Source: Deltaproteobacteria bacterium (GTDB taxonomy: Bacteria > Desulfobacterota > Binatia > HRBIN30). From it: 38,490 bases of DNA. Positions 1-9,855 of the stretch are shown here, one piece after another. Position numbers and translations under genes: made by a program. Under the pieces are notes generated by a model that had not been told where the DNA came from, ran no database searches, and was given only the letters and a program-made list of their open reading frames with translations. The stretch lies in contig JAGDMS010000057.1 of NCBI GenBank assembly GCA_017860575.1, positions 1 through 38,490 of the forward strand, given 5' to 3'. Positions within the stretch are counted from its first letter, which is position 1. The number at the start of each line of letters is the position of its first letter.

Positions 1-318
1 GCGGGCTGCAATCCTCTGTCCTGCAACCCCGTCTCGAAGACCTCGCAGTCTGCCTATGCCCTGGAGATCTACCGCGACGGGCAGAAGGCCCTCGAAGAGG
101 CCATGAAGCTGATGGAGGCCGGTTACCCGTCAGCCGCCATGTCGAAGCTGGTCGCTTGGGACAGCAAGGCTGCGGATGCCATTCAGAAGATCGAGCGGGA
201 TCCGATGCTGACGCCTGCTGACCGGAAGGAACTCGTGCGGAAGACCAACGAGATCCGGGAGACCGTCGGTCAGTTGATCCGGGCGATCGCGGCGGGTGAC
301 CAGTTTCGTCGCCCGTGA
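1..318 (+). CDS. Small putative lipoprotein, 5'-truncated by window edge; C-terminal part of uncharacterised family
   Basis: Frame 1 is open from base 1: AGCNPLSCNPVSKTSQSAYALEIYRDGQKALEEAMKLMEAGYPSAAMSKLVAWDSKAADAIQKIERDPMLTPADRKELVRKTNEIRETVGQLIRAIAAGDQFRRP*; AGC resembles a lipobox end; paralogous to 17841-18184. Confidence 0.75.
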   Translation, partial: AGCNPLSCNPVSKTSQSAYALEIYRDGQKALEEAMKLMEAGYPSAAMSKLVAWDSKAADAIQKIERDPMLTPADRKELVRKTNEIRETVGQLIRAIAAGDQFRRP

Positions 319-513
319 GCGCGAGACACAACCAGTGGCCATCGCGCTCGGCGTGCACGAGGGATCCGTTGGCTTGCGGGTTCTCGCGCCGGCCGTGCCG
401 AACGAGCACGGCCATTACCAAGCTCAGGCACGTTCAGCCTCACGAGTTTCGGGGGGCGTCAACATCGTCTCGATCGTGCGGGTCTTGGAGCAGGGTCTTC
501 GTCCCACCGGCCC

Positions 514-1758
514 TCATTCCCCGCCGTGCCGCCTGGCGACCTTCTCGTTTGCCTCCATCACGCGCAGGACGTTCTCGCCGAGGATGTTCCGGACGTCTTT
601 CTCGCTGTACCCTTTTGCCAGGAGCGCGGCCGTGATCTTCGGCAGCATCGTGCAGTCCTCCATGCCGGTCGGCATGAAGGCGCCGTCGAAGTCCGATCCC
701 AGGCCCACGTGCTCCGAGCCCACGAGCTTCACCGCGTGGTCGATGTGGTCGATGATCTTCTCCCAGGAGGTGGTGCCGACCGAGCGCTCTTTCATCTCGA
801 CTGCCTGCATCGCCGCGGCGAGCTTCTGTGCGTTCTCCGGCCCCGGGAACTTCTCCCGGGCTTCGCGCCGCATCCGGTCGAGATCCGGTTCGAGCGCCTT
901 CTGCTTCTGGTACAGCTCCTCGTCGAGGAAGCCGTCGTTGAAGTTGATCTGGATCGTGCCGCCCTTGGCCGCGAGGGCTTTGATCATCTCGTCGGTCATG
1001 TTCCGCGGGTGGCCGCACAGGGCGCGGCACGACGAGTGCGACGCGATGACCGGCGACTGGCTGACCTCCAGCACGTCCCAGAACGTCTTGTCCGAGACGT
1101 GCGAGACGTCCACCATGACGCCCAGGCGGTTCAGCTCGCGGATCACCTGCTTGCCGAAGTCGGTGAGGCCGTTGTGGGCCGGTTTGTCGCCCGACGAATC
1201 CGCCCAGTCCGTGTTGACCATGTGCGTGAGCGTCAGGTAGCGGGCGCCGCGGAGCGCGAAGTCGTCGAGCACCGCCAGGTCGTTGTTGATCATGTGGCCG
1301 CCCTCGACGCCGATCAGGACCGCGATCTTCTTTGCCTTGTGCGCAGCTCGCACATCGGCGGCCGTCGTGCAGACGACGAGGTCCTTTGGATGGCTGGTCA
1401 GGAGGATGTAAATCGCATCGAACTGCCGGCGCGCCTCGCTGACGGCGTGTGTGCCCGTCACTGTTCCCGCGATATACACCGAGAAGAAGGCGCCGTCGAG
1501 GCCGCCTGCGCGGATGCGCGGCAGGTCAACCGAGGTCCCGTCCGGATGCTCGGGCGAGTACGGCGTGCCGCGTACATCGAATCTCCAGCCTGTGGGGTGT
1601 GATCCACTGAACGTGTCGACGTGGGTGTCGAGCACGATGGCATCCTGGTGGATGCGCAGCGCTCGCGCGTCGGCAGCCTGCTGAGCCGGCTGGCCCACGG
1701 CAAGAACCAGGCCGGCAAGGGCCATCAGGAAGAGAGGTAACACCAGTGTGCGCTTCAT
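514..1758 (-). CDS. Membrane dipeptidase (peptidase family M19, renal dipeptidase-like), secreted
   Basis: 414 aa with signal peptide; LDTHVDT, GVEGG, DVSHVSDKTFWD, IASHSSCRALCGHPRNMTDEMIKALA, HVGLGSDFDG motifs typical of M19. Confidence 0.93.
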   Translation of the reverse strand: MKRTLVLPLFLMALAGLVLAVGQPAQQAADARALRIHQDAIVLDTHVDTFSGSHPTGWRFDVRGTPYSPEHPDGTSVDLPRIRAGGLDGAFFSVYIAGTVTGTHAVSEARRQFDAIYILLTSHPKDLVVCTTAADVRAAHKAKKIAVLIGVEGGHMINNDLAVLDDFALRGARYLTLTHMVNTDWADSSGDKPAHNGLTDFGKQVIRELNRLGVMVDVSHVSDKTFWDVLEVSQSPVIASHSSCRALCGHPRNMTDEMIKALAAKGGTIQINFNDGFLDEELYQKQKALEPDLDRMRREAREKFPGPENAQKLAAAMQAVEMKERSVGTTSWEKIIDHIDHAVKLVGSEHVGLGSDFDGAFMPTGMEDCTMLPKITAALLAKGYSEKDVRNILGENVLRVMEANEKVARRHGGE

Positions 1759-2259
1759 TGAAATTTCCGGACTGTCCGAGGGACGCCCCGAAGACTGATT
1801 CTATCGGTCGACGGTTAGCCTCCGCAACAGCAGGCCGCCAGACTGAACTGCGGTCCGCGCCCTGTCGCCGACTGGCACAACGTGCGACATCGTCGGTGTG
1901 CTAGGCTCTCGCCGGTGATCCGCAGGAGCTCCGTTCCGCGCTGTTGGAACATGCATCGATTCCATCAGCTCGAACCATGGCGGATCGCCCTCTCCACAGG
2001 TGAGCGCGGGCATTCAGTGTTGTCGTCGGCCTTCCGATATGAGAGGAAGATGCAGGAGAACCATCCAGGATATTCCAGTGCGGATCTTCCTCTCGACGAC
2101 GTCGAACTCTGGCTCGCTGGACCGGACGCCAACGATGCCGACGCAGAGTGAGTGTGCGGGTGACTCCCTCGCCTCGTGGTTTCAAGTCTTCAAAATCACG
2201 CCACGCGTTGTGCGCCTTGATCCTTCGGACCGCACAACACCGTGTCGAATGCCGCGAGG

Positions 2260-3018
2260 CTAGAAATCCGAAAAGAACCGCCAATCCCTATGATCGGCGC
2301 CGACCTTCTGAAACACCGCAGCGTTGGGAACCGCAGAATCACGTCTCGCAAAGTCGGAACGGTTCCGTTCGACGTATCGCACGACCTTTCGAATTGCCGG
2401 CATCCACATGTCATCGAAGATGATGTAACCGCTGGACGCACAAACACGATCGGAAAGCACGAAGTCGAGCAGCACATCCTCGAACTTGTGGCTTCCGTCG
2501 ATGAAAACAACATCGAACTTCTGCCCTTCGTTCTCGAGACTCGGAAGTGCATGGACTGACAGTTCGCTGACAAACCGGAAACGGTCTTCCATCCCAACTT
2601 CGCGCACTTTCTCCATGCCGATCCCGTTCCAGTCGGTCATCTCAAAGGGATCAATGACGACATGCTGACCACCGGTCGCCGCAGCTGCGGCTAGGAAGTA
2701 CAGCGTACTGTACCCATAGGCGAACCCAACCTCCATCGTTCTTCTCGCATTGATCTTGCGACAGGTGTCGTAGATCAGGATCCCTTCGGCGGGGGAGATC
2801 CCCGTGATCTGGTCAAGTTCATGGAGCTTGCCGTCTAGCCCCCGCTGAGGCCGATGCTCATACATCGAAAGCAGCGCCGTGGCAAACCTCGGTTCAAGGC
2901 GTTTCGCAAGATCCATCTCCGGTTCACCGGCCCTTGCCCTCAGGATCAAGAGGCCAACGGCGGAGCCAATCAGCACGCCGGTCAAACAGACTAGAACCAG
3001 CACGTAGACTTTCCTCAT
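2260..3018 (-). CDS. Class I SAM-dependent methyltransferase (Methyltransf_24-like) with N-terminal TM anchor
   Basis: Start chosen at MRKVYVLVLVCLTGVLIGSAVGLLIL; then MEVGFAYGYSTLYFLAAAA, HVVIDPF, FDVVFIDGSHKFEDVLLDF, SGYIIFDDMW. Confidence 0.85.
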   Translation of the reverse strand: MRKVYVLVLVCLTGVLIGSAVGLLILRARAGEPEMDLAKRLEPRFATALLSMYEHRPQRGLDGKLHELDQITGISPAEGILIYDTCRKINARRTMEVGFAYGYSTLYFLAAAAATGGQHVVIDPFEMTDWNGIGMEKVREVGMEDRFRFVSELSVHALPSLENEGQKFDVVFIDGSHKFEDVLLDFVLSDRVCASSGYIIFDDMWMPAIRKVVRYVERNRSDFARRDSAVPNAAVFQKVGADHRDWRFFSDF

Positions 3019-3130
3019 TGCAAACACCTTTCTGCCCAGGAATCGACGTGTTCGCATGTGCAAACCAGGCCCCTTCTACGAGGGCGTCTCCTTAGGCGGG
3101 CTACTTCCCATGCCGCCACCGGTCCACTCT

Positions 3131-4181
3131 CTAGTTCGCTTCCATGACGCGCAGGATGTTCTCGCCAGGGATCTTCCGGACGTCCTTCTCGCTGTGCATC
3201 TTCTGCCAGGAGCGCCGCCGTGATCTTCGGCAGTATTGTGCGGTCCTCCAAGCCTGCCGGCATAAAGGCACCGTCGAAGTCCGATCCCAGGCCCACGTGC
3301 TCGAAGCCCACGAGCATCGCCGCGTGCTCAATGTGGTTGATGATCTTCTCCCAGGACGTCCTGCCGGCCTTGGCGGCCAGCCGTTTGATCATCTCGTCCG
3401 TCATGTTCCGCGGGTGACCGCACAGAGCGCGGCACGAGGAACGCGAAGCGACCACGGGCGACTGGCTCACCCCCACCACCTCCCAGAGCGTCTTGCCCGA
3501 GACCTGAGACACGTCCACCATGACACCCGGGCGTTTCGGCTCTCGGACCACATGCTTGCCGAAGTCGGTGCGGCCATTGTGGGCCGGCTTGTCGCCCGAC
3601 GAATCCGCCCGGCCCGTGTTGACCATGTGTGTGAGCGTCGGGTACCGGTGTTTCCGAGAGCGTGAAGTCGTCGGGCACTGCCAAGTCGTCGTGGATTACG
3701 TAGCCGCTCTCGACGCCGACCAGCACCGCGATCTTGTTTGCTTTGTGGGCAACTCGCACGTCGGCGGCCGTCCTGCAGGGTGCGATGTCCGCCGGATGGC
3801 TGCTCACGAGCGCATGGATCGAGTCGAACTGCCGGCGCGCGGTCCTGTTACCGTCCCGGCGATGTAGACCGAGAGGAGCGCGTCATCCAGACCGCCTTCG
3901 CGCATGTGCCGCAAGTCCACCGAGCTTCCGTCGGGATGCTCGGCCGAGAACGGAACGTTGCGCGCATCGAACTTCCAATCCGGTAAGTGGGGCTCGCTGA
4001 GCGTGTCGACGGGGGTGTCCAGGACAAAGCCATCGTGGTGGACGCGTAGGACTCCCGCATCAGAGGCGTGCCAAGCCGGCGCGCGCACAGCAGGAACCAA
4101 GCCGGTGAGTGCAAAGACGCCTGGACCAGACACGAGCCCTGGCTTCGAGAGAAACTCCGGATGACTGCGGGAATCTCTCAA
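3131..4181 (-). pseudogene. Degenerate M19 membrane dipeptidase (second copy)
   Basis: Similarity to the 514-1758 product runs through ORFs 3804-4181, 3328-3807, 3015-3626 and 3131-3331 (all minus), needing at least three frame changes, with a ~55-codon internal deletion after KRLAAKAG and loss of metal-ligand histidines. Confidence 0.9.
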
Positions 4182-4756
4182 GTGATTCTATAAGTAGCCC
4201 GGACCGCTAGCAAGGTCCGCTGGAACGCGGTATCCTCGCTTCGAGGGTCGTTGGCTGTCTCATTTGAGTCTGGTTAACGCGCAGGGAATGCGGATCTCTC
4301 AGGGGCGACTACTTTCGGTCATCCACGGGTCATGTGATTCGAGCCGTTGTTGATCGAGGCCGGGTTGTCCGAATCTAAGGTCCTTCGTGGATTCATCGCC
4401 GAGAGGAAGTCGTCGGAATCTGCCTAGATCGAGATGCACCAGAATGTCCCGCAGCAGATTCTTCGGCCCTTTTGGTCAGAAAGGGGCGCCCGCCAGCCAC
4501 GCAGGTGTCAGGCCGACGGAGCTGTGCGCGTCCAGCCATGGGTTCACCTGGGTCACCTCACTATCTCCCCGAGCGCATGACCGAACCGCGCTGCAGAATG
4601 GCCGTCCAGACTGGTCGGCTGCTCGACGACGCCGATAACGTCGGTAGCGGGGAATTCGCATTGCAGAGCCATCATGGATTGACGGATGATCTGACGCGCT
4701 GCGCGAGCCGCCAAGCCCAATAAAGTAGAATAAGCCCAATGTGCAGCTGAGGGTGG

Positions 4757-5557
4757 GTGACCAATATGCGAAAGCGGACTTTCGATCTATTCGAGTTGAT
4801 TCTCATAGTACTCTTCGCGGTGCTTATCGTTTCAGCGTGGCCGAGATCCATACCGCCGCCGTCAAGGTATGAGGATGCGCGAACCCAGGAGCAAGCGTCC
4901 GCACTCAAGGAGAAGTACGGTCCAACGCGGAACTCACAGTACGAGGAAGAATGGATTGTCAGGGACTTCTTCAGGGACAGCCACAACGGCGTATTTGTGG
5001 ATGTGGGGGCCAATCACTATCAGGCGGGCAGCAACACGTACTATTTGGAGGAACACCTCGGATGGTCGGGGATCGCCGTAGAGCCCCAGCGCCAGTTCGA
5101 GGCCGACTATATAAGATACCGGCCGCGCACGCGATTCTATCCTCTGTTCGTGTCTGACGTGTCAGACGAAAAGGCTCGTCTTTATGTCCTGGCACAGAAC
5201 TCACTCGTCTCGTCCTCCAGTCAGTCATTCACGAAATTCTTCGGCAAGGATGCGCAGCCGATCGAAGTTCAGACTATAACGCTTACGGAACTGCTCGAGT
5301 CGGTCAAGCTGGGCTCGATCGACTTTCTCTCGATCGACGTTGAACTTTCGGAGCCGAATGTCCTGGCAGGTTTCGACGTCGAGAGATTCAAGCCTGCGTT
5401 TGTTTGCATAGAAGCGCACCCGGAGGTCCGACAGCAAATCCTCGATTATTTCACCACGCATCGCTATGTGGTCGTGGGAAAATATTTGCGAGTAGATACG
5501 CAAAACCTCTACTTCGTTCCGCTAGGGGGAACCGCAGCGCCGACGGCGGGTTCTTGA
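4757..5557 (+). CDS. FkbM family methyltransferase with N-terminal TM anchor
   Basis: LFELILIVLFAVLIVSAW TM, then EEEWIVRDFF...GVFVDVGANHYQAGSNTYYLEEHLGWSGIAVEPQ...DFLSIDVELSEPNVL; paralog at 15148-15972. Confidence 0.88.
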   Translation: MTNMRKRTFDLFELILIVLFAVLIVSAWPRSIPPPSRYEDARTQEQASALKEKYGPTRNSQYEEEWIVRDFFRDSHNGVFVDVGANHYQAGSNTYYLEEHLGWSGIAVEPQRQFEADYIRYRPRTRFYPLFVSDVSDEKARLYVLAQNSLVSSSSQSFTKFFGKDAQPIEVQTITLTELLESVKLGSIDFLSIDVELSEPNVLAGFDVERFKPAFVCIEAHPEVRQQILDYFTTHRYVVVGKYLRVDTQNLYFVPLGGTAAPTAGS

Positions 5558-5770
5558 GATCCTGCGTGCGTCCGCGTGTGACAGGAGACAGACCGACTCA
5601 TGCGCCACTGGTGTTGACACAGCACTGTCAGCTGAGCGGCGCGTCGGCACCTCGCTGCGATAGGATTATCGCAATCCACTTGCTCCACCAACGTCAGACA
5701 CACCCGTACGACCTGACGTTGCGAATGACGGTCTGCAGGGGCCGAGAACGGCCCATTGACGCCACGGGAT

Positions 5771-7576
5771 TCATCGTAAACGATCTCCCGGCTCCGCTCC
5801 AACCACAACAGCGTCGGAATAACCCCGCAGCGCGCCGAATTCGCGGTATGTCCGCAGCTTGGCGCGCGAGCGCGCGATGATGTGCGGACGGTAGATGACT
5901 CGCCCGTCCGTTGCGAAGGTAGCCGTACCAATCGCTTCGATCCACTCCCTGGGGTCGTCCATATTGTAGTACTCAACGGCCGGCTCCGAAGGTTCGGGAC
6001 GTGAGCGGTCTGGGAAGCCGGCGATGGGGCCAAGGTCGAGTAGTGAGATCGGAGCCTGCGCGTCGCCGGCCGGCATCCCAAATGTAGCAAGCACGACAGT
6101 GTAGTATTTCCGCTGTCCGAAGTTGGAGCTGACAAGTTCCCGCCTGTTCCCGTGGTCTGAGAAGACTACCAGTCGGTTCTGACGGGCCGGTGCGAGAAAA
6201 TCGGTCTCGCGAAGGACATCAGCGACCAACCGTTCCAGATTCTTGATCTTCCAGCGGTAGATCCCAATCACGTCGCCTTCGACCTTCGGGTACTGCCAGT
6301 TAAGGCTGAGATCTTGTACGGCAACAAGTGGCGAAAGCCGTAGCGAAGACCGTTCGTCTGCGCTCAACTCCGACATTCGTGGGTATGCCGCTTGGTGAAG
6401 GTAGTCAAGTTGTGCTGCCACGAATGTCGGGCGTTGTGCCTGTGTCCTCGTGAGGATCTCTCGTAGCTCAGCCCGCAGGTCATACGAGTAGGTGTTGGCC
6501 TGATTCCGCGGAGTGTGCCAGAAGGCGACCTCGGGTAGGCGAGACATCAACATCGGCAGCAGTACACTGGCGTTCTTAACTGTGGACGTGGACAGCTGAA
6601 GCCAGCCGAGCGGTCCACTACGGTTGTGCTCGAAACCGGCAGTGGTGCCAACGTAAGTAGTGAATTGGTCGCCGAAGTAACTCCATGTTTCGTAGCCACG
6701 CCGCTTTGCTTCGCCGATCAGCTGATATTGCGACCCGGTCCAATCGACCGCTTGATAGGTCAGTAGTACTCCCGTTTCTCGCACAGGGCGGTGCATCAAG
6801 ATCGCTGGCCAGACGGCGTTTGTCAGCAAGCCTGGCGTGATGGCGTTCTCGTAGAAGGTTCCGGAGTGGTCGCGGGTCAACTCGCGAAGAGCTGTGACGT
6901 CGTCAGTGGTGGACAGTGAGTCCAATCCGACGAGTACAACGCCACGAGAACCTACTTGCCCGACCACCCCCGGCATCGGTAGCACCGCTAGTCCCCATCC
7001 CCAGATCACCAGCCCAGCCACTGCCAAAGGGTAGAACCCCATCCCGATGCGCGGTCTGGCAACCCAACCGAGAAGGAAGCCCGCGAGCAGGAGGAGAACT
7101 GGCAGGAGGATCTGAATAAGGAGCACCTTTTGGTGGCGCAGAAGAGCGAGCGATGGGTGACTCAAGACCGCGGGGAACTCCATCGCGATGCCGACTGTCA
7201 CCGCACCGAAGACCAAGATCGGCTCAAGGAGACACACGATCGCGGGCCTGCGCCCCCCGCCAGTTGGTGCGAACACCGCAATGCTAATGCCCAGCATCGC
7301 GAGCCCGGAAGCGCCAAACTCGGGCCACATCTCAGCCAGCCCAAGAACAGACGCTGACAGAGCAATGGGGAGCGGAACGGCTGAGGTTAACGGGTCACGA
7401 CGGATGGTGACCGCTGCCATCAAGACGGCGAACAGCGGCCATGCCAAAAACCAGACGAGAAAATGAAAGAACACCTGCCGCCGGTCCGGCATCCACGTCG
7501 ACAGTTGCCGAACGGGGCGTGCTTTCATGCGCAACGACCCGGTAGCATCGCGTCTTTCACTCGCATATTTGCTCAC
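5771..7576 (-). CDS. Polytopic membrane protein with C-terminal alkaline-phosphatase/sulfatase superfamily domain
   Basis: N-terminal multi-TM; VVLVGLDSLSTTDD, ITPGLLTNAVWPAILMHRP, RLVVFSDHGNR motifs; start uncertain. Confidence 0.7.
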   Translation of the reverse strand: MSKYASERRDATGSLRMKARPVRQLSTWMPDRRQVFFHFLVWFLAWPLFAVLMAAVTIRRDPLTSAVPLPIALSASVLGLAEMWPEFGASGLAMLGISIAVFAPTGGGRRPAIVCLLEPILVFGAVTVGIAMEFPAVLSHPSLALLRHQKVLLIQILLPVLLLLAGFLLGWVARPRIGMGFYPLAVAGLVIWGWGLAVLPMPGVVGQVGSRGVVLVGLDSLSTTDDVTALRELTRDHSGTFYENAITPGLLTNAVWPAILMHRPVRETGVLLTYQAVDWTGSQYQLIGEAKRRGYETWSYFGDQFTTYVGTTAGFEHNRSGPLGWLQLSTSTVKNASVLLPMLMSRLPEVAFWHTPRNQANTYSYDLRAELREILTRTQAQRPTFVAAQLDYLHQAAYPRMSELSADERSSLRLSPLVAVQDLSLNWQYPKVEGDVIGIYRWKIKNLERLVADVLRETDFLAPARQNRLVVFSDHGNRRELVSSNFGQRKYYTVVLATFGMPAGDAQAPISLLDLGPIAGFPDRSRPEPSEPAVEYYNMDDPREWIEAIGTATFATDGRVIYRPHIIARSRAKLRTYREFGALRGYSDAVVVGAEPGDRLR

Positions 7577-8016
7577 TTATGTCGTTCCTGCCAAATCAGC
7601 CGTGATCCCAGCCAAAGCACAACAGTGAGACTGGAGACCCGATCAGCGGCAATGAAGCCGGGCATGATACATGAAGGACTTGGAGCGCGCACATCCACGG
7701 AGACTGGACGCAGGTCAGGACGACCCAAAACATCGCAACCCTGAAGATGACACTAGTCGCATGCTCGTCGCAAGAGCCAGCCTGTCACTCGCCGGGTAGG
7801 CAGCCATGGTGACCGTGCGGTTCTTGTGGTCACTGCTCGATGCGAGCAGAGCCGGCGCAGTTGGGAACGCGACTCTTCGCTCCTCCAATAACCCCAGCGA
7901 CATATCTGCAGGTCGGCAAGCCGCGCTCAGGGGACATGTCGGCGTCATGCGCTGTCGCTGACAGGTTGGCTTGCGTTACTGGTACGTAGCTGTCTTGAAT
8001 TGGCTACAATTGACCG

Positions 8017-8409
8017 GTGACTGCAAACATGTTTCTGAAGCCGATGCTGGACACGCCCGATGCTCCGTGGACGCTTCGGAACGCCCGCAACGGGCTTGTG
8101 CTGGCTCGGAAGCTCGAACCTGCATTCGACTCGAAAGCCCGGCGCCGAGGCCTCCTCGGACGGCAAGGGCTTGATGTCGGTGCGGCGCTGATCATCGCAC
8201 CCTGCAACAGCATCCATACGTTCTTCATGAAGTTCGCGATTGACGTCGTTTTCGTGAGTCGCGATGGACGTGTGGCCAAAGTATACCAGGCGCTGCCGGC
8301 ATGGCGCATCGGGGTTTGCTGGAACAGCTTTGCGGTCATCGAGTTAGCGGCGGGAGCCGCCGCGCGGGCGAAAACCCGAGTAGCGGACGATCTCCAGATC
8401 GTTCGATAA
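8017..8409 (+). CDS. DUF192 family protein
   Basis: RRRGLLGRQGLDVGAALIIAPCNSIHTFFMKFAIDVVFVSRDGRVAKVYQALPAWR is typical of DUF192; GTG start or ATG at 8029. Confidence 0.88.
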   Translation: MTANMFLKPMLDTPDAPWTLRNARNGLVLARKLEPAFDSKARRRGLLGRQGLDVGAALIIAPCNSIHTFFMKFAIDVVFVSRDGRVAKVYQALPAWRIGVCWNSFAVIELAAGAAARAKTRVADDLQIVR

Positions 8410-8449
8410 ACGTACCGGTAATCGCGTGTCGGAAAGGAGTCGCACGACG

Positions 8450-9832
8450 ATGCCCGACACCACAAGGCCAACGGACGCGCCCGCCGACGCCCTCGAAGAC
8501 GCGGAACCAGTGCCGCTGTCCGTCATGACGGCCTCGGGGGCCCGATTCGATTGGCACGAGGGCACCGCGGTGGTGCAGGAACTCTGTGCTCTCATCGGTA
8601 GCGCCGAGACGGCTGCGTCGATGATTCTTCCAGATCAAGCACACGTCCTGGTTCAACCCGACGGATCGTTATCCCTTTCGTCCACGGGCCAGCGGACAGC
8701 GAGGTCCGCGGGAGCACAGGTGACAGCTCTTGGGCAACTCCTGTTGTCGCTGGTTTCGGAGAGCGAGATGCCGGTCAAGCTGAGGCTCATGCTGCTCTCT
8801 GCGATCTCCGACGCCGCGCCGTTTGCCACTACCGCTGCCTTCTCACGTGCGCTGGCCTATTTCGAGCGTCCGGGACGTGCGGCAGACATCCGCGCGGTGT
8901 TCCTCCGCTGGCGTCTGCACCCCCCTGAATCTCCCGCAGCCGGGCCTCCGTTGCCGGGAGCCGCGCCAACGAAGCAGGACGAGCCGCCTGTGCCGTCCAG
9001 GTCCCGCCGTCAGCGCTTCGCAATCGTGTTGGCGGCCCTCATCCTGCTCATCGCCAGCGGGGCTGCAGCCTGGTGGTTCTCGGAACGGCCGGGGGTCGCG
9101 CCAATGGCGACGATCGCCCACACCGCCACCGACCTGGCGTCTCGAGCGTCGGTGGCTGTTAGGGGCTTGGCGGCATCTGGCGCGGCAACCGTTCGGTCTG
9201 CGGTAGGTGGCACACCTGAACCAGCGCCCGCGGGATCAGCGGCCGATGCTGGCAAGGTGGCTGAGAAGCCTGAACTCGCGAAATCGCCAGTTGCGAAACG
9301 AGGTTTGAAACCAGGAGGGGCCATTGGTGCAACGCCGGGACAAGGTGCCGACGCGATTGTGGTACCCCCGTCCCAGCCTGACCTTCCTCCCTTCAAGGCA
9401 TTCGATCTCAGCACGTCGCTGGTTGGGCGGCTTCCCACCGGAGAGGCGGCGCTCCCACCCGCACCCTCCTTGCAGCCCGAGGCCGGGCGTCCTGCAGGAA
9501 TGGCGCCTCGAGGTGCCGACCTCACCGCTCCGATCTACAGCATCGCCGATCGTGACGTTGAGCCGCCTGTCCCGGTGAAGCCCAAGATCGCAACCGTGCT
9601 GCCGGCAGGCGAACGAGAGGAGAATCTGACCGTTGTGGATCTGATGATCTCCGACGACGGGCAGGTCGAGTCGCTCAGGCTGGTCCGACCTGTGCGAGGC
9701 GTTCGCGAAACCATGATACTGAGCGCCGTCAAGGCATGGCAATTCAAGCCGGCGCTGAAGGACTCGCAACCGGTCCGCTACCTCAAGCGAATCTGGATCA
9801 GTCTGTCGCCGATTGGGGGAGTTGGTCGGTAG
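8450..9832 (+). CDS. TonB C-terminal domain protein with large cytoplasmic N-terminal region and single TM
   Basis: GGAAAGGAG RBS before ATG 8450; TM FAIVLAALILLIASGAAAWWF; Pro/Ala-rich linker; C-term LTVVDLMISDDGQVESLRLVRP...MILSAVKAWQFKPALKDSQPVRYLKRIWISL. Confidence 0.8.
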   Translation: MPDTTRPTDAPADALEDAEPVPLSVMTASGARFDWHEGTAVVQELCALIGSAETAASMILPDQAHVLVQPDGSLSLSSTGQRTARSAGAQVTALGQLLLSLVSESEMPVKLRLMLLSAISDAAPFATTAAFSRALAYFERPGRAADIRAVFLRWRLHPPESPAAGPPLPGAAPTKQDEPPVPSRSRRQRFAIVLAALILLIASGAAAWWFSERPGVAPMATIAHTATDLASRASVAVRGLAASGAATVRSAVGGTPEPAPAGSAADAGKVAEKPELAKSPVAKRGLKPGGAIGATPGQGADAIVVPPSQPDLPPFKAFDLSTSLVGRLPTGEAALPPAPSLQPEAGRPAGMAPRGADLTAPIYSIADRDVEPPVPVKPKIATVLPAGEREENLTVVDLMISDDGQVESLRLVRPVRGVRETMILSAVKAWQFKPALKDSQPVRYLKRIWISLSPIGGVGR

Positions 9833-9855
9833 GCCGACGAAGGGAATCCCCAGAT

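Noticed and set aside
526-1602. 358-aa plus-strand ORF opposite the M19 dipeptidase
   Set aside because: Antisense shadow ORF of a high-GC gene; the minus strand has clear M19 motifs
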